64,000 nt of DNA from Panorpa germanica (lineage: Eukaryota > Arthropoda > Insecta > Mecoptera > Panorpidae): NCBI GenBank assembly GCA_963678705.1, contig OY783203.1:6448001-6512000 (forward strand). The letters are read 5' to 3'. The notes below the pieces were generated by a model. That model did not search any database. It was not told the origin of the DNA and saw only the letters and a list, made by a program, of their open reading frames with translations. The position numbers and the translations under genes are program-made. This document shows positions 34,933 to 46,832 of the stretch, in pieces (position 1 is the stretch's first letter; each line of letters opens with the position of its first letter).

Positions 34933-35400
34933 ATAATTTCATTTACAAATGAGTGAAGCACTACAGAAGGGGATAATCCACTATAAGTATTAAGAAACTA
35001 TTATATTGATATGACGAAATTTACGGACGATCTGTTAGATTGCAATGTATAAAATGGTATCTTTATAACCGTTTAATAAAACTATAAGTTTACTATAAAA
35101 TTTAAAATTTCTTTAATCATCAACTTTTCTACAAAATTTTTTTTTCGAATATATTTATGTAACATATATTCTTTAAATAAAAAATAAATGTTATATTCTA
35201 TACATTTTCTTGAATTTCCAATTTCAGTGAAGAATTCTCCACAGAAACCAATGAAACAAATGATTAGACAGGTCCCTCGGACTCTCTTCAATGTGTCAGT
35301 ACTTGAAGAGAAATGGCAGTACATTTGTCGAAATAATCGCACAAGAGAATGAATTTAAATTATTATATAACAATGCCGTTCACGGAGCAAATGAGCAAGG
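34933..35400. other. unassigned AT-rich DNA
   Basis: Nothing recognised. Confidence 0.4.
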
Positions 35401-35449
35401 GGCAATGCTTCCAGTGCTTCCAGTGTTTCTAGTGTTTCCAGTGTTTGCA
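35401..35449 (+). repeat. 9-bp tandem array CTTCCAGTG
   Basis: Five copies of a unit near CTTCCAGTG (GCTTCCAGTG, CTTCCAGTG, TTTCTAGTG, TTTCCAGTG, TTTGCAGCG). Confidence 0.8.
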
Positions 35450-35840
35450 GCGCCCTTTTACAGATGAACATAACAGTTTAGGAAGAGGATTGCTTGGAGA
35501 TGGAGTTGCAAAATGACAAATATCGTATCTTATGTATTCGAAAGTTTTGTTTGGTAAATTAATTACTTTTGGAGCTCAATGGTTATATAAATGTAATAAA
35601 ATAAGAAAATACAGTAAAGAGATTATGCTATATTATTATGTTTCAGTCATATATTTTCTGGTAAAAGAATATTAATTTTATTTTATTTTGTTCTGAAAAT
35701 ATTTTATGTCGGATCTTAAATGATTTTGTTTAGACTTTTAGATCAACATGGGTAATGAAATTAATTTGCCGGGGGGTTTTATCTCTGACATTAATTGCAT
35801 GATTATTTCAGATTTACCTTAAAATAAAAAGCTAACATTA
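35450..35840. other. unassigned AT-rich DNA
   Basis: Nothing recognised. Confidence 0.4.
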
Positions 35841-36052
35841 GGGGTCATCCATAAACTGTGTCCTTCTCCGTCTCCATTGTCACACATTGTAGACTCACCT
35901 CTGTAGTGATCACACAATTAAAAAAACAATTAGTTTTAAGTTTTGTCTTTTTCCTAAACTTTAAGAAAAATTTTAGATTAGATGTATCGTCATAAAACTT
36001 ATTACTCCCACCTCACTCCACACCCATTGTCACGTCTTGTCACACTTTGGGG
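35841..36052 (+). repeat. family R palindromic repeat, near full length
   Basis: It starts GGGGTCATCCATAAACTGTG and ends CACGTCTTGTCACACTTTGG, in opposite orientation to the copy at 22604. It carries TTAGATTAGATGTATCGTCA in its right half. Confidence 0.6.
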
Positions 36053-36070
36053 AAAAATTGTATAATTTTT

Positions 36071-36245
36071 ACGTATATCTTCTGGGTTTAGTTGTTATCA
36101 ATTTAAATTGATTACATAATCAATATATAATTATTTAACAGCTGTGTAGTATATATATATATATATGAGGCCACGACACCATAAAAACCTGCAGCATAGT
36201 AGGAGATCGTCGGTAATAGGACAACATCAGATATTAATAAGCTCA
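36071..36245 (+). repeat. SINE family S copy, head missing
   Basis: TTCTGGGTTTAGTTGTTATC, a (TA) expansion before TGAGGCCACGACACC, then GCATAGTAGGAGATCGTCGG. The promoter half is absent. Confidence 0.7.
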
Positions 36246-36950
36246 CATACGTAATTAGAATTAATATACCTTTACCCTAAAACTATTTACATATTTATTT
36301 AATTCAAATAAAAAACAGTAGGAAAAATATTTAAGACATTTTTATTGAGTTTTATTTACTCGTACATTACTTTTTTTTGTTTGTTTTCAATTCGATTTAA
36401 AAACATTGAAGATATATTAGGCGTCACGAAATGAAGATCACAGTTGGCGTGATTCTAAGCTCATCAAATATCTCAGCGGGATCATCAGTCTACTCTTTTC
36501 CCTTGGTGTTTTGTGGAAGTGGAACAAAGAGCGAACGAAAAAAGATCAAACAAATTCAAACAGTGGTCGTTGCCAGACAGTTTTCTTGAAACGCAGCGCC
36601 TCTGTTTACTTAAATGATACCATACATATTTTACGAACAATTATTGATTTATGTTGTTTAACTTCAGATTATTTCCGATATTTGATACTCGTCCTCTCAC
36701 TGACAACCTCCTATTATACTTTCAGTTTGTATGGTACATATAGTACACTATATTAATTAACGGAAGTATTATTATTGTTCAGATTACAATTATTCTCTTA
36801 TATCTAAACTTATTTTTATTTCTTTTAAAATATACCACTAGCTTATATACTCTAAGCGTGCTTGTTTATAATTTGTCATGAAGAAACTAAGTACGTTAGT
36901 CTTCAGAGAGGTAACTCATCAAAAGAGTGAAACCGTTATTTTAAGGAGGG
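36246..36950. other. unassigned AT-rich DNA
   Basis: Nothing recognised. Confidence 0.4.
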
Positions 36951-37560
36951 AGTAAGGTCAAAACGATAAAAAAAGCATATTTTCGATAATGTTTTTTGAC
37001 GACATAGTTAATATAAAATTATTTCTATAATTACTCCATGATAAAATAACATTTAAAGAATACTTTTTGAAATTTTCATAAATAAATATCAAGAAATGCG
37101 GCATTGACAGCGAATCTCCGCAGATCACAAAAAAAAGTCTTCTAAAGTCGAAAATCCAAAATGATTTCATTAGTTGATAAGATTCTGCAGGTAACGCTGT
37201 CAAGTTTTTTCTTTTTTATTGATTTTTAAAATTTTTACAACACTTAAAAGTCAAAATACCGATTTTTCATGAAGAAAATCAGAAACTTTGTTATTTTAAA
37301 AGACGTTAAAATTAACTTTTTTTAAAAAACTCGACAGCGTTTCCTCGGCAATTATGTAAAGAAAAAATTTGCAAAATTTTAAAAGAATCGGTCCAGTAGA
37401 TTTTAAGCTAGAGATGGCACCGACTCTGAAAAAGCTAAGTATGAGGTGAAGACTTAAAACTCTATATCTCCAACAGTTTTACTGCAATCGATTTCAAATT
37501 TTCACACAATAAACTTAATATGTTGTACATAAATACAAATAAATAAAAAAAAAATTGGAA
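36951..37560. repeat. putative dispersed repeat with an internal hairpin
   Basis: TAACGCTGTCAAGTTTTTTC (37190-37209) and AAAAAACTCGACAGCGTTTC (37325-37344) are inverted copies about 115 bp apart. The text that follows (GAATCGGTCCAGTAGATTTT, then AGCTAGAGATGGCACC) has the flavour of insect repeats. No ends were defined, so this is tentative. Confidence 0.3.
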
Positions 37561-38208
37561 CCTTTTATTCAAAATAACATTAATATACAGGTTTTCAGTT
37601 TATTTTATTAATATAATAACTAACATATATATATATATACAGGACTGATGCAAAGTGCATGCGAGAAATGTGCTCACATCGGGCGCCAACATAAAGGGAT
37701 TACCTAAGTGTAAAAGTTTTTAATTTTACTCCTTTAAGATAAAAGAAGAAAGCTAAATAAATTTCTCTCGGATCACTTTGATTTATGTTTAATTAAATGT
37801 TATCGTTAGTTTTTTATATTCCTTGAACAGATTTAAATCCAAATCCAAAATATCTGAAATTTACACTGTACATGGGGCCTCAATATTCAAATTGGCAGAG
37901 CCAATTTATTATCTTAGTACAGCTCCTGATACCTAACACTTATAAAATAACATCGGACGCGAGTGTTTGTTGGTCAACGACAGAGAGACAGAGACAGAAA
38001 CGCAGAGCCAGTGATTAAACGACACAATCTACCGGACCAACATTACAATCGATTTTGTGTTTCATTTGAATTCTTCTACGGATCATTTCATTTGAAATGG
38101 AATACATTAGACATTTGACATAGGGTATGAGCATAGGACATGGTTGCGATCAGCGAAATATAACTCGCAACTCTTGTGTGAACTTTAATTTACTCTTAAC
38201 AGCTAAAA
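37561..38208. other. unassigned AT-rich DNA
   Basis: Includes a short TA run near 37625-37640. Nothing else. Confidence 0.4.
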
Positions 38209-38405
38209 GAAGACGACACAGTGGCCGTGAGCATTTACGCTTGATGCTAGAATCGATAAGTTCGATCCCCGGACCAGCGATATTTTTACTGGGTTTTCTT
38301 GTTATCAGGAATAATTTTAAAAGTTACGACGCAGCGGTGTTTTTTACTTATAGGACGTCATTCGCTTCGACGTCATTAATACTGCAAATATAGTAGTAGG
38401 TATGT
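38209..38405 (+). repeat. SINE family S copy, best promoter half
   Basis: GACGACACAGTGGCCGTGAG is followed 45 bases on by AAGTTCGATCCCCGGACCAG, ACTGGGTTTTCTTGTTATCA, GCAGCGGTGT and a diverged tail (AATATAGTAGTAGGT). The A-box-like and B-box-like segments are in tRNA order and spacing. Confidence 0.75.
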
Positions 38406-39937
38406 AATTGTAATAATAAAGTATCATTAAAAAAATAAAATCAAAATGTTTCTAACTTCAGTGCCTGTACATCTTGGTGGTAGTAGCAAATACAATAGAG
38501 GCTGCAAGAATTAATTGAAAAACCTTAAATAAAACCTGGAAATATTAAATTTTGAATTTAAGAGATGCTTGTATTTAAAAATACCTTTTTAACAGTTTTC
38601 AAGGAACATGATTAAAAATAAATATGGGAAGATTGTTTAAATTTAAAGTGTACCTTTTACTTTTAACCAATGATTAACACAAGTTGCTAAACTGCTTATA
38701 TATTATAATTTATTATTGTAAATATAACTAAGGTTAAAAAGTTAAGACCAAATCAGGTCTTTTTAAACTGATTTCATGATTTCCAACCAGAATTATTTTC
38801 TCTCATGTATTCAAGCTTGTCAGACACTAAAGATTAATTTCTACTTCGTAACACTAATATTTAATAATTATTAGCGATGTAAAATATAGATTAATGAAAA
38901 TTAGATGCGCTCACATTCAAAATTTAGATTCTCAAGTAGGTGCATTTAAATATCTGAAATATCGTAAACAAAAACGATTTTAGGGAAAATTTAAACCTAA
39001 TTACTTTAAATATTAGTAGATGTCGCCGAAGTAAAATATTACAGGTATTAAAGGTAATATCTATATTTTGCGTTTAGCGGGAAGTGTTAAAAATTAGTTC
39101 CTAAATAATGAGCCATCACCACTCACCACAAATGAGCCTTGATATTGCATTTTAGTTTTGACTCATTTGACAATGTCATAAAGTCACGTTTGCTTCCATG
39201 TTACGTGACTATCCGATTCTTCTCAAATTAAGGTCTATCTCTGCAGTCTACAGCCTACAGTCTATACACTGTGCCACATCGATTGACACATCTCATTTCC
39301 AAGAAATATACGATTGGTTTTTATTTTGATAAGTGACAAATTACTTGCATGTTTTATTTTAAAATGAAATATTTTATTAGAATTCCAGGTGTATAACCAT
39401 TAGTGGTAACAATAGGGAGGAGGAGGAGGAGAGTTAAATCAACGAACAATAGTTAATGCGAAAATAGAACAGCCTAAAAAAGGAACCTGTCAGCCACACA
39501 GGGGGTTAAGTGAACATTTTTGAGGAATGAATATATTTCAATCCAAAACATTTCAACTTGATAAAGATGTTGATATTGTTTTGGATTGATAGCAGCCATT
39601 TGTTATATTTTGAATTAAACATGGCGTACATTTTAAATGAGAAACAACATAAAAAATATATACGAGTATGATCGATTTGACGCAACCATTGTTATTGCTA
39701 ATGTACAATCATTTATTATTGAATGACAATTCCTGAAACTGTTTTATTTTTTGAAAAGAATGTTTATATGTAAAAATGAAATACAATTCTTCATATAAGA
39801 TTTTTTTTTCTAGTTAAAAAAAAATGTATTCTTTGGCTCAAAGTCGCACACCAGTTTCTCATACCCAAGAAAAAAATAAGAGAAATTGCTTGTGATTTGT
39901 CAATGTTAGACTGAAGATTGAATCCGGGGAACAACCG
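38406..39937. other. unassigned AT-rich DNA
   Basis: A (GGA)n patch lies at about 39415-39432. No gene recognised. Confidence 0.45.
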
Positions 39938-39975
39938 AACGGAGAACAGAGAATGGAGAATGGAGAACGCAGGAA
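39938..39975 (+). repeat. 7-bp tandem array GGAGAAC / GGAGAAT
   Basis: CGGAGAACAGAGAATGGAGA and ATGGAGAACGC give about five units. Confidence 0.75.
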
Positions 39976-40141
39976 CAGCATGCCTGCCTAGTGCCTACCG
40001 GCCTAATGCGATTTTAGTTCCAGTAATGTCACGACTTTAAATACTGATGATGCATAAGTTGAGTTACAGTTACTCTAAAATCAGAAATGTCTGTATGTCT
40101 CTTGTAGCTGCTAAAATGTAGCTATAAACATACGTACGGAA

Positions 40142-41050
40142 TAAGGATGGAGATCTGAGATCGAAGAATCGATTTTTTGAGTCGAAAAAATCGATTTTCT
40201 AATCGATTTTAAACAATGGGTCGATCCCATAAATCGATCTCAAACACTCGACAATCGAGGTTCGACTTTTTTTGTAAGAATGCAACTATACAATTAATTA
40301 CATTATATATTATAAACTTGGACATGAAATGTTGGGAATTATAATTCTTTTATTCTATAGTAAATAAGGTACATGATTTTATTGATTAACCAAAAATCAC
40401 TGGAAGGAAATCAAGAGTCTACGCGCTGGTGATCTTGCTTTGACGTAACTTAACTGGTTGTAAATCAGTTTGAACCAAAAACAAACACTGGCTTTAATTT
40501 AAATATCTTTAATTTAAAAGTTAATATGATACAATGTTAAATGTGATGAACTTTATTTTCACTTGTTATAACTCGAACAATGATGTTTGTTGATAACAGG
40601 AAAGAAACGGGTTTGTAAAGAATGAAAGGAATGTCAAATGTTTGAAGGCAGTAGGATAGATAAAGAAATTATTTGTGAATGAATATTTGATTAGGGTTGA
40701 ATTGGTTTTTGGTGCGATGTCTTTGCAGTGCACGAAAGAATGACCGAGATTATGCTATCAAAAACGTTTAGGTAAAGGAGAACAGAGTGTCTTAAGGTGG
40801 AGGCAAAAGGAAGGATATAACTGACACGTACACCTATAATTTCTAGTAGGAAATATAGAAATGAGTGTTTTGGACCATAGATAGTTTTTTGGTTAGTGTT
40901 TTTTTTTTAATGAAAACTCAAAAACAATCGAAAAATCGATTTTTGAGAAATCGATCTTCAAGACTTCCATTTTTTTCTGAATCGATTCTTTAGACTTCGA
41001 TTTGAATCGAGTAAAAAATCGATCTTTTTTAAGAAGAATCGCCATCCCTA
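40142..41050. mobile_element. non-autonomous hAT-like element with 8-bp TSD
   Basis: A 909-bp element starting TAAGGATGGAGATCTGAGAT and ending GAATCGCCATCCCTA. It is flanked by GTACGGAA (40134-40141) and GTACGGAC (41051-41058), an 8-bp duplication with one change. The ends are packed with ATCGATTTTT-type motifs in both directions over about 120 bp on each side, a dense set of subterminal repeats. The interior has no open frame of note and no transposase motif. An 8-bp TSD and CATCCCTA-type ends fit hAT. Confidence 0.75.
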
Positions 41051-41104
41051 GTACGGACCGTTAAATACATTTTATAAGAATAGTATTGTTTAAAGTGATT
41101 GCAG

Positions 41105-41262
41105 ATACCTCAGTGGCCAATGCCGTAAGACGTTGGGACCAGACTGAGATCGACTCAGGATCGAATCCTAGCACATAAATAGCATTCTCTGCATCTGGGT
41201 GTTAATTCGTTCACATGTTATATACAATGTTAAAGCAATTTTGTAGTACGCTACAAAAGCAG
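41105..41262 (+). repeat. second tRNA-like SINE, single copy
   Basis: ACCTCAGTGGCCAATGCC resembles an A box and, about 45 bases on, CAGGATCGAATCCTAG a B box. The sequence differs from family S. It abuts the LINE fragment that follows, and no other copy is in the window. Confidence 0.35.
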
Positions 41263-41280
41263 TCAATTATTTGTACCAAC

Positions 41281-41393
41281 CTCCTCATAAGATCTTCCCT
41301 TTCCTTGCGCGATTCTTCGATGAATGTCTTGAATTCTTCTTCCATCTTTTTTAATCTCTCCCTCATTTCCTTCATTTCTTCTTGTATTTCTTA
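41281..41393 (-). pseudogene. coiled-coil coding fragment, probably LINE-derived
   Basis: On the minus strand about 37 codons read EIQEEMKEMRERLKKMEEEF followed by KTFIEESRKEREDLMRRL, a charged heptad-patterned coiled coil without stops. LINE ORF1 proteins of insects often have such a segment. It meets the plus-strand LINE tail at 41394, the arrangement expected of a 5'-inverted (twin-primed) LINE insertion. The ORF1 identity is inference. Confidence 0.4.
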
Positions 41394-41570
41394 AAATTAA
41401 AATTGAGTTTAGTTTTAGGAAAATAATTAGTTTTAAATAAAATTAGTAAGTTTAGTTTTAAGGCTGAATTGTTAAGATAGGAATGAAATGTAATAAGAAA
41501 TAGAATACGGTAGATTGTAAAGCCGAAAGGCACACACAATTAACAATAAATAAAATATAAAGAAATAAGT
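41394..41570 (+). mobile_element. LINE 3' end with GAAA-loop hairpin
   Basis: An AT-rich 3' untranslated stretch ends GGTAGATTGTAAAGCCGAAA then GGC, and a tail AACAATAAATAAAATA. The same block occurs in the LINE at 59761-60160. GCC-GAAA-GGC can fold into a short stem with a GNRA tetraloop. Confidence 0.6.
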
Positions 41571-43334
41571 AAATTCCCATTTTTCAAATTCACATTCAAA
41601 ATAATACATTTGTTGATTATTGTGTTACAATCCGAGTAATAAAACTTAAATTCCATTATATCTAGTCACAATTCCTAACGGGAGTTATGAAACTAATTTC
41701 GTTAATTTTAGTAAATATAAAAAAGTTCGGTGAGCTGCTTTGTATTATTGTTCTTAGATTCAATTATTTTTAATTTTTATAAAAATGAATGCCTACATTT
41801 AGGAGTACGCATTTACAGAGTCCCGAATTAAGAGCAGTGGTCTTTTCTTATGTCCTAATTATTCGGTTTTCTTACGTAGAACCCAAATTTTTCTAAGCCT
41901 GGTGACATGTCTCAAACTAGAATATTAGCTCCTACATTAAGACTTATTTATCTACTTAAAGTACTTCTACATACTCGTACATTTAACAAACTTTTTTAAA
42001 TAAAAATACTCTTGTTCTACTATTACTATTAAATTTTATAACCATTCCATTATTCTCATTAGTAGTAAAGTTATAAGCTTCAACCGCCTTGAATCCAAAG
42101 AGCAAAAATAGTTCAAAACGTCACACCCTGAGTGTAATTGATAATTATAGAAGATACACATCTAATAATCAGATATATTAAAACTAAAAGATCTCCGAGA
42201 CTAAAGTCTGAGGTTTGACATCGGTACATTGAAATATCAGGCCGTTAATTAGAAAGTTTAAATCTATGAGAAGATTTTTCACAATTTTAGAAAATAGTTC
42301 AAACGGAATTAGGTATTATTATAGAAATTTATTTTAAACTAAAGGGAGAGTAGGTAATATAGGGCTACATTATTTTAAATGCATGAAAATGTTTTCGGAC
42401 ATTACATGTACCTTTACTAAATGCATCGCTTTCAAGCTAGCATGTACGCATATGTTTTTAACTGGATCTTTAACTATTTTTTCCCAGCTTTGCTAAATGG
42501 ACGTAGGTCTGGGTGATCAGGTACTATGTGAAGAGAGGAGTAATATGTGGTAAAATTCCCTGAGCTCTTTTTTCATCGGGGCTTGGGCACTAAATAGAAG
42601 AAATCAGTGATAATTTACGCAGAAAACAATAAAACTAATTCTTTCCTTGACCCAGTAACATCTCTGGACTCATGTGCTCCACCGGATTAAAATATTAGAC
42701 ACCTCTTTGCTTTGACTACTATGAGGTACTTTCTACTTCTCAACTTCTTAATTTAAATGACATAACGCTTTCACGCCAAATTTAATCCCATACATCTACA
42801 ATTTACTTTTTTCTCAAGGCCTTTCTCTGACCGAGGTGTCTGAGATACACTCGTAAAGTTCATGATGTTAATCTGAGTCTTTAGATGTGGAATACTTTTC
42901 TTTGTCTAACTATAATGATTACCAAATTATGTCTGTGAAGAAGAATGTACCGTGAATCACATGGTAATGAGATGTCAAAATAAAAAAAAAGGAACAGATA
43001 GATTTTGAAATGAGCTGGGCAAACATACAATTTGTCAGTGAAAATGATTTCTTTCAGAGCCGTATTTAGAATGGAAGCTTCATAATTTGAATAGGTTTTT
43101 AGATTGAGTTTCTAATATTTTTTTAGCTTCATGAGCTGTACCTAACCTAAAAAAATCCGTCAAATCTGTTTCTGATTTTACTGAAAATTATTAATTGCAA
43201 TTTTAATGTATTAATTAGCATTGAACATGTCTCACACTTAGAACGAAACTGTAACAGCTACTACTACTACAGCTACTTGTTTTTACGTAAGTAATGTACA
43301 CAATGTATATATTAGCAAAGGTGAATCCAAGGCT

Positions 43335-43337
<3 letters not shown>
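41571..43337. other. unassigned AT-rich DNA with an H1 scrap
   Basis: CAGAGCCGTATTTAGAATGG at 43055 matches the start of H1 elements. Nothing else was recognised. Confidence 0.4.

Positions 43338-43384
<47 letters not shown>
43338..43384. repeat. (TA)n tract
   Basis: About 22 TA units, with ATACAT at the left edge. Confidence 0.9.
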
Positions 43385-43389
<5 letters not shown>

Positions 43390-44157
43390 GAACCCCTCTA
43401 ATCGGTACTGCTCCAGGTAATTGCAAATTATTGTATAAATTTCCATTCATGTGTTTCTAAATACATAACAATTTTTTATGTATATTTAAATAACAGCTAA
43501 AAAGTACATTTATATTATTCTTACAAAATGTCTCCAGTTATTACAAAGAAAACAACAATACAAATCAAAATAAATTTTCTGGGTATCAGATACAATAAAT
43601 TTTGGTTACAATTTTGACAAATGAAAAATCAGTCAAAAATAATCTCATAATAATACATAAATATAATGATTAATTATATATTTTTTTCTTTGAATGTGGT
43701 TTTTTTTTCAGAGTGCAGCCCATGAAGTATATAGACCTAGAGTTAATTCTAGGAGGGGTCAAACAATCATTTGTGTCGACCAATGGCACTCCGATATTTG
43801 AATCATTAATCTTATTTTTTTTTAAGCTTGATGTAATACATTTTAGTTTTCATGTTTTATACTTTGTCTAAAGCTTACAATTAACTAACATTATAAAATG
43901 GACGACCGTATCCTCAAAATATTGTTAATTTCTTCTATTTTAATTATATTTCAAAATATGAGTGATAGGTGCATTATTAATTTGAAAATTTAATATTTAT
44001 GTAATTTGTAGTATGGTATATCCAATAATATGAAATCGTTGCATTGTTTAAAGCCTTTGAGTTGTAACCGCTAATTTCTTTGAATCAATTTATACACTAA
44101 CAGAATTTTATCAAAATTTACAAATAATATACTTTGATATACAGTGTCGGACGAATA
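43385..44157. other. unassigned AT-rich DNA
   Basis: Nothing recognised. Confidence 0.4.
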
Positions 44158-44235
44158 TATGTCGGCCAATATTGTAAGATATCGTCGGTTATAGGCCTCA
44201 GCTTCAGAAATAGAACGTTAAATAAATTAAACTAA
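44158..44235 (+). repeat. SINE family S tail fragment
   Basis: CCAATATTGTAAGATATCGT, CGGTTATAGG and CAGAAATAGAACGTTAAATA match the 3' third of the SINE. Confidence 0.55.
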
Positions 44236-44687
44236 AAGTAATTATAATGTAACTTTTTTTATGTAATTTTAAGATGTAGGATATAAATATTTATATCTGT
44301 GGACAAATAGTTATAAAAAGTATTCAGAAAAATTAAAATGTATGTAAAATATATTGTTTAGGTTTTTTTACAGCAGAAGTAATATAATATATAATAAATA
44401 ATATTACAAGAAAGCAAATAAATTAGTCAATGTATCATTAATACAGATATCAAAATTTGCATCTCTCTTAGAATGTCTTAGAACAGATATTTACAACGTA
44501 AGACTTCTTGTCTATTCATCTTAAGTCTAGCACAGCACACACACAGACTGGTTTGAAGATGCTTAAGAGTATGAAATTTGCAAGAGGTATGCTATTGGTA
44601 TATGGTATAATATGCAAATATATTAGACTTGCATACATCAGAGAAATATGCATTGCAAATATTCAAATTCGTATTAATTTTACACGG

Positions 44688-44723
<36 letters not shown>

Positions 44724-45439
44724 TACAGTAAATACACCTTATTCGCGAACACATATACAAATTAAATTTTGATAACGCGAAAACAGTATTCGAGTTGTAT
44801 ACATGCCATCGATATTATACAAGTTTATCTACAATTTAATTTTACTTGATTGCATTTAAAAGTTATCTGAGTATTGCGTCAGATATTGGATACATGAAAC
44901 GTCTACGAATACTCGAAATTTGAGATGCGTATGCAATTATAGATAAAACTCAGCTAACTTATAAATGCAACCAAATAAAATTATAATGTGAATTAAAATT
45001 AAGATGCTTATAATATTGTTTCAGTCGTTATCTCAAATCTCAATATTTGGAGATGTCTCACTTATAAATTCATCGATCGATCGAATATGAACATTGCTAT
45101 AAATTTTGTATAAAGGTGTAAACAAGTATCGGAAGTAGGCTGACATTAAACTAAACAAATAAGTAAGCTAGATACATTAGTTCGATTAGATCACTCTTCG
45201 AATGGACTGGATTACTAAGATTTTCCAGTTATATTTTATATAACTCCTATACATTTACATCCAGTCACACATTGTTCAAGCTTCCTCTTATTCATAAATC
45301 ACATCTTACTATAGCATTTGATCATTTTTATTTATTTAGGTCAATCCTTAGTAAACAACTAGAGTCAGTTATCACTTATGCGATATTTTAAGTTGGTTAC
45401 AGAAAACCAACAATTAACGTTATAAAAAGACAGGACAGT
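44236..45439. other. unassigned AT-rich DNA with a (TA)n tract
   Basis: (TA)n lies at about 44690-44720. A diverged 60-bp match (AAATATTTATATCTGTGGAC) links 44285 with 47835 (AAATATTTATGTCTGTTGAC), an unnamed old repeat. Confidence 0.45.
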
Positions 45440-45730
45440 ATCCGACTTATTTATGCTTGAAGACAAAATACTGTGTCTTCGAGTTCGAACCCCGGACTAT
45501 CGCTACAATTTCTGAATTGGTTGTAACGAAGTTTATATGATTATATCCTTACATAATAATAAACTTATTAGGTAGTCATGTCGTTTACATATATGCGGCC
45601 TAGACACCATAAAAACTGCCAACATAGCAAGAGATCTTTGGTGTCAGGACATAGTATCGGAAATGCGCTAGCGTTAGCTTAGATTAACGTCAGCGTATTT
45701 CCCTAACGTTAAATAAATTTAATAAAAATA
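45440..45730 (+). repeat. SINE family S, longest copy
   Basis: The head is worn, but CGAGTTCGAACCCCGGACTA, GGTTGTAACGAAGTT, ACTTATTAGGTAGTCATGTC, TATATGCGGCCTAGACACC, CAACATAGCAAGAGATCTTT and a tail with two GACGTTAAAT-like blocks are all present. The duplicated tail makes it longer than the others. Confidence 0.75.
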
Positions 45731-46589
45731 AAGTACTTCAAATTGTATCAATCTCTCAGTCTCTTATAAATGTAGTGGTGGTGGTCAGGAATATGCTAGG
45801 TTTACTATAATATAAACATTTTGCTTTTCAGCGTCAAAACCACTTTGCATATACACATCAAGTCCTCCTACAAACATTGTCCTGTATGTTCTCTTGGTTT
45901 ATATTATACAAATGCATTATACATAACACTAACGATACCCCAGTGAATCCCATTCCTATCAAAACACTTTCAAAACCAGCTCCCAACCCCCCCTAAAAAT
46001 AACCCCACAATCCCACGATCCCACATACATATACATACATGTCCCTCCCGTGGCGCCATCTAAATTACGCTTTTCGCTTTCCCAAAACCATCGCCACCAA
46101 AAGTAAACTTATAATTGTACAGGTTGAAACATTATTCACATTTAAAATGAATGAATTATTTTTATGTTTACTTTAATTTGGTTTTTTTTTTTTAAATATT
46201 TTGCAATTTTTTTAATAAAGGTAGTTTTATATTTACGAATTTATATTTTAAAATATTTTATTTTTAGTGACACAATTTATTAATAAGTTGGAATGTTGAG
46301 TCGCAGTTGTAATTTTATAATATACGAGTTTGAAACAGACTTTTATGTAAAATTTCACAACAATTCGTTACTCTATTGTTACACTTAACATTTTTTCGGC
46401 GAAACAAGAAGGCTACAGCTATGCTGATTTGTTTACAGAAGCGAGAGGCACTGCATTCGAAAGAGAAGGCTTCACGATCTTATTTACTTATTCACACTTT
46501 TATTTATTTATTGGAACTTCTTTATTATCAGTATCAGACAAGAGATTGTCTATCCTGCTTACTTATTGTTTATTCCTTTTATTTAATAT
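45731..46589. other. AT-rich DNA with a C-rich patch
   Basis: 45945-46090 is C-rich (CCCAACCCCCCCTAAAAATA) like the block at 11.5 kb, with no coding signature. The frames at 46376-46728 run into the SINE and are not genes. Confidence 0.4.
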
Positions 46590-46832
46590 ATTTAGGATTG
46601 GCCTATTTCCGATTCGGTTCGGTGCCCGGACCAGATTTATATTTTTAAGTTTGTTTGTTCCAGTTAAATTAATTATGTACATATATATAAATAAGGTTAT
46701 CAGGCTGCGGTGTAGCACACATATATAAGGTCATGACACATAAAAACTCTCAACATTGTAGGAGGTTGTCGCTGATAGGATTTAGCATCGGAAATAGGCC
46801 GACGTTAAAGTAATTAAATAAAAACAAAAATA
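46590..46832 (+). repeat. SINE family S copy, head replaced
   Basis: It starts within the B box (CGGTTCGGTGCCCGGACCAG) and continues TATCAGGCTGCGGTGTAGCA, CATATATAAGGTCATGACAC, TTGTAGGAGGTTGTCGCTG and GGAAATAGGCCGACGTTAAA. Just before it, TAGGATTGGCCTATTTCCGA resembles a tail sequence in inverted sense, so two copies may be fused. Confidence 0.7.

Noticed and set aside
44508-44765. 85-residue frame
   Set aside because: Its second half is translated (TA)n and the first half has no motif.
46376-46728. Two overlapping plus-strand frames of 90 and 99 residues
   Set aside because: Both run into the SINE at 46590 and change character there. They are hydrophobic and AT-driven with no motif.
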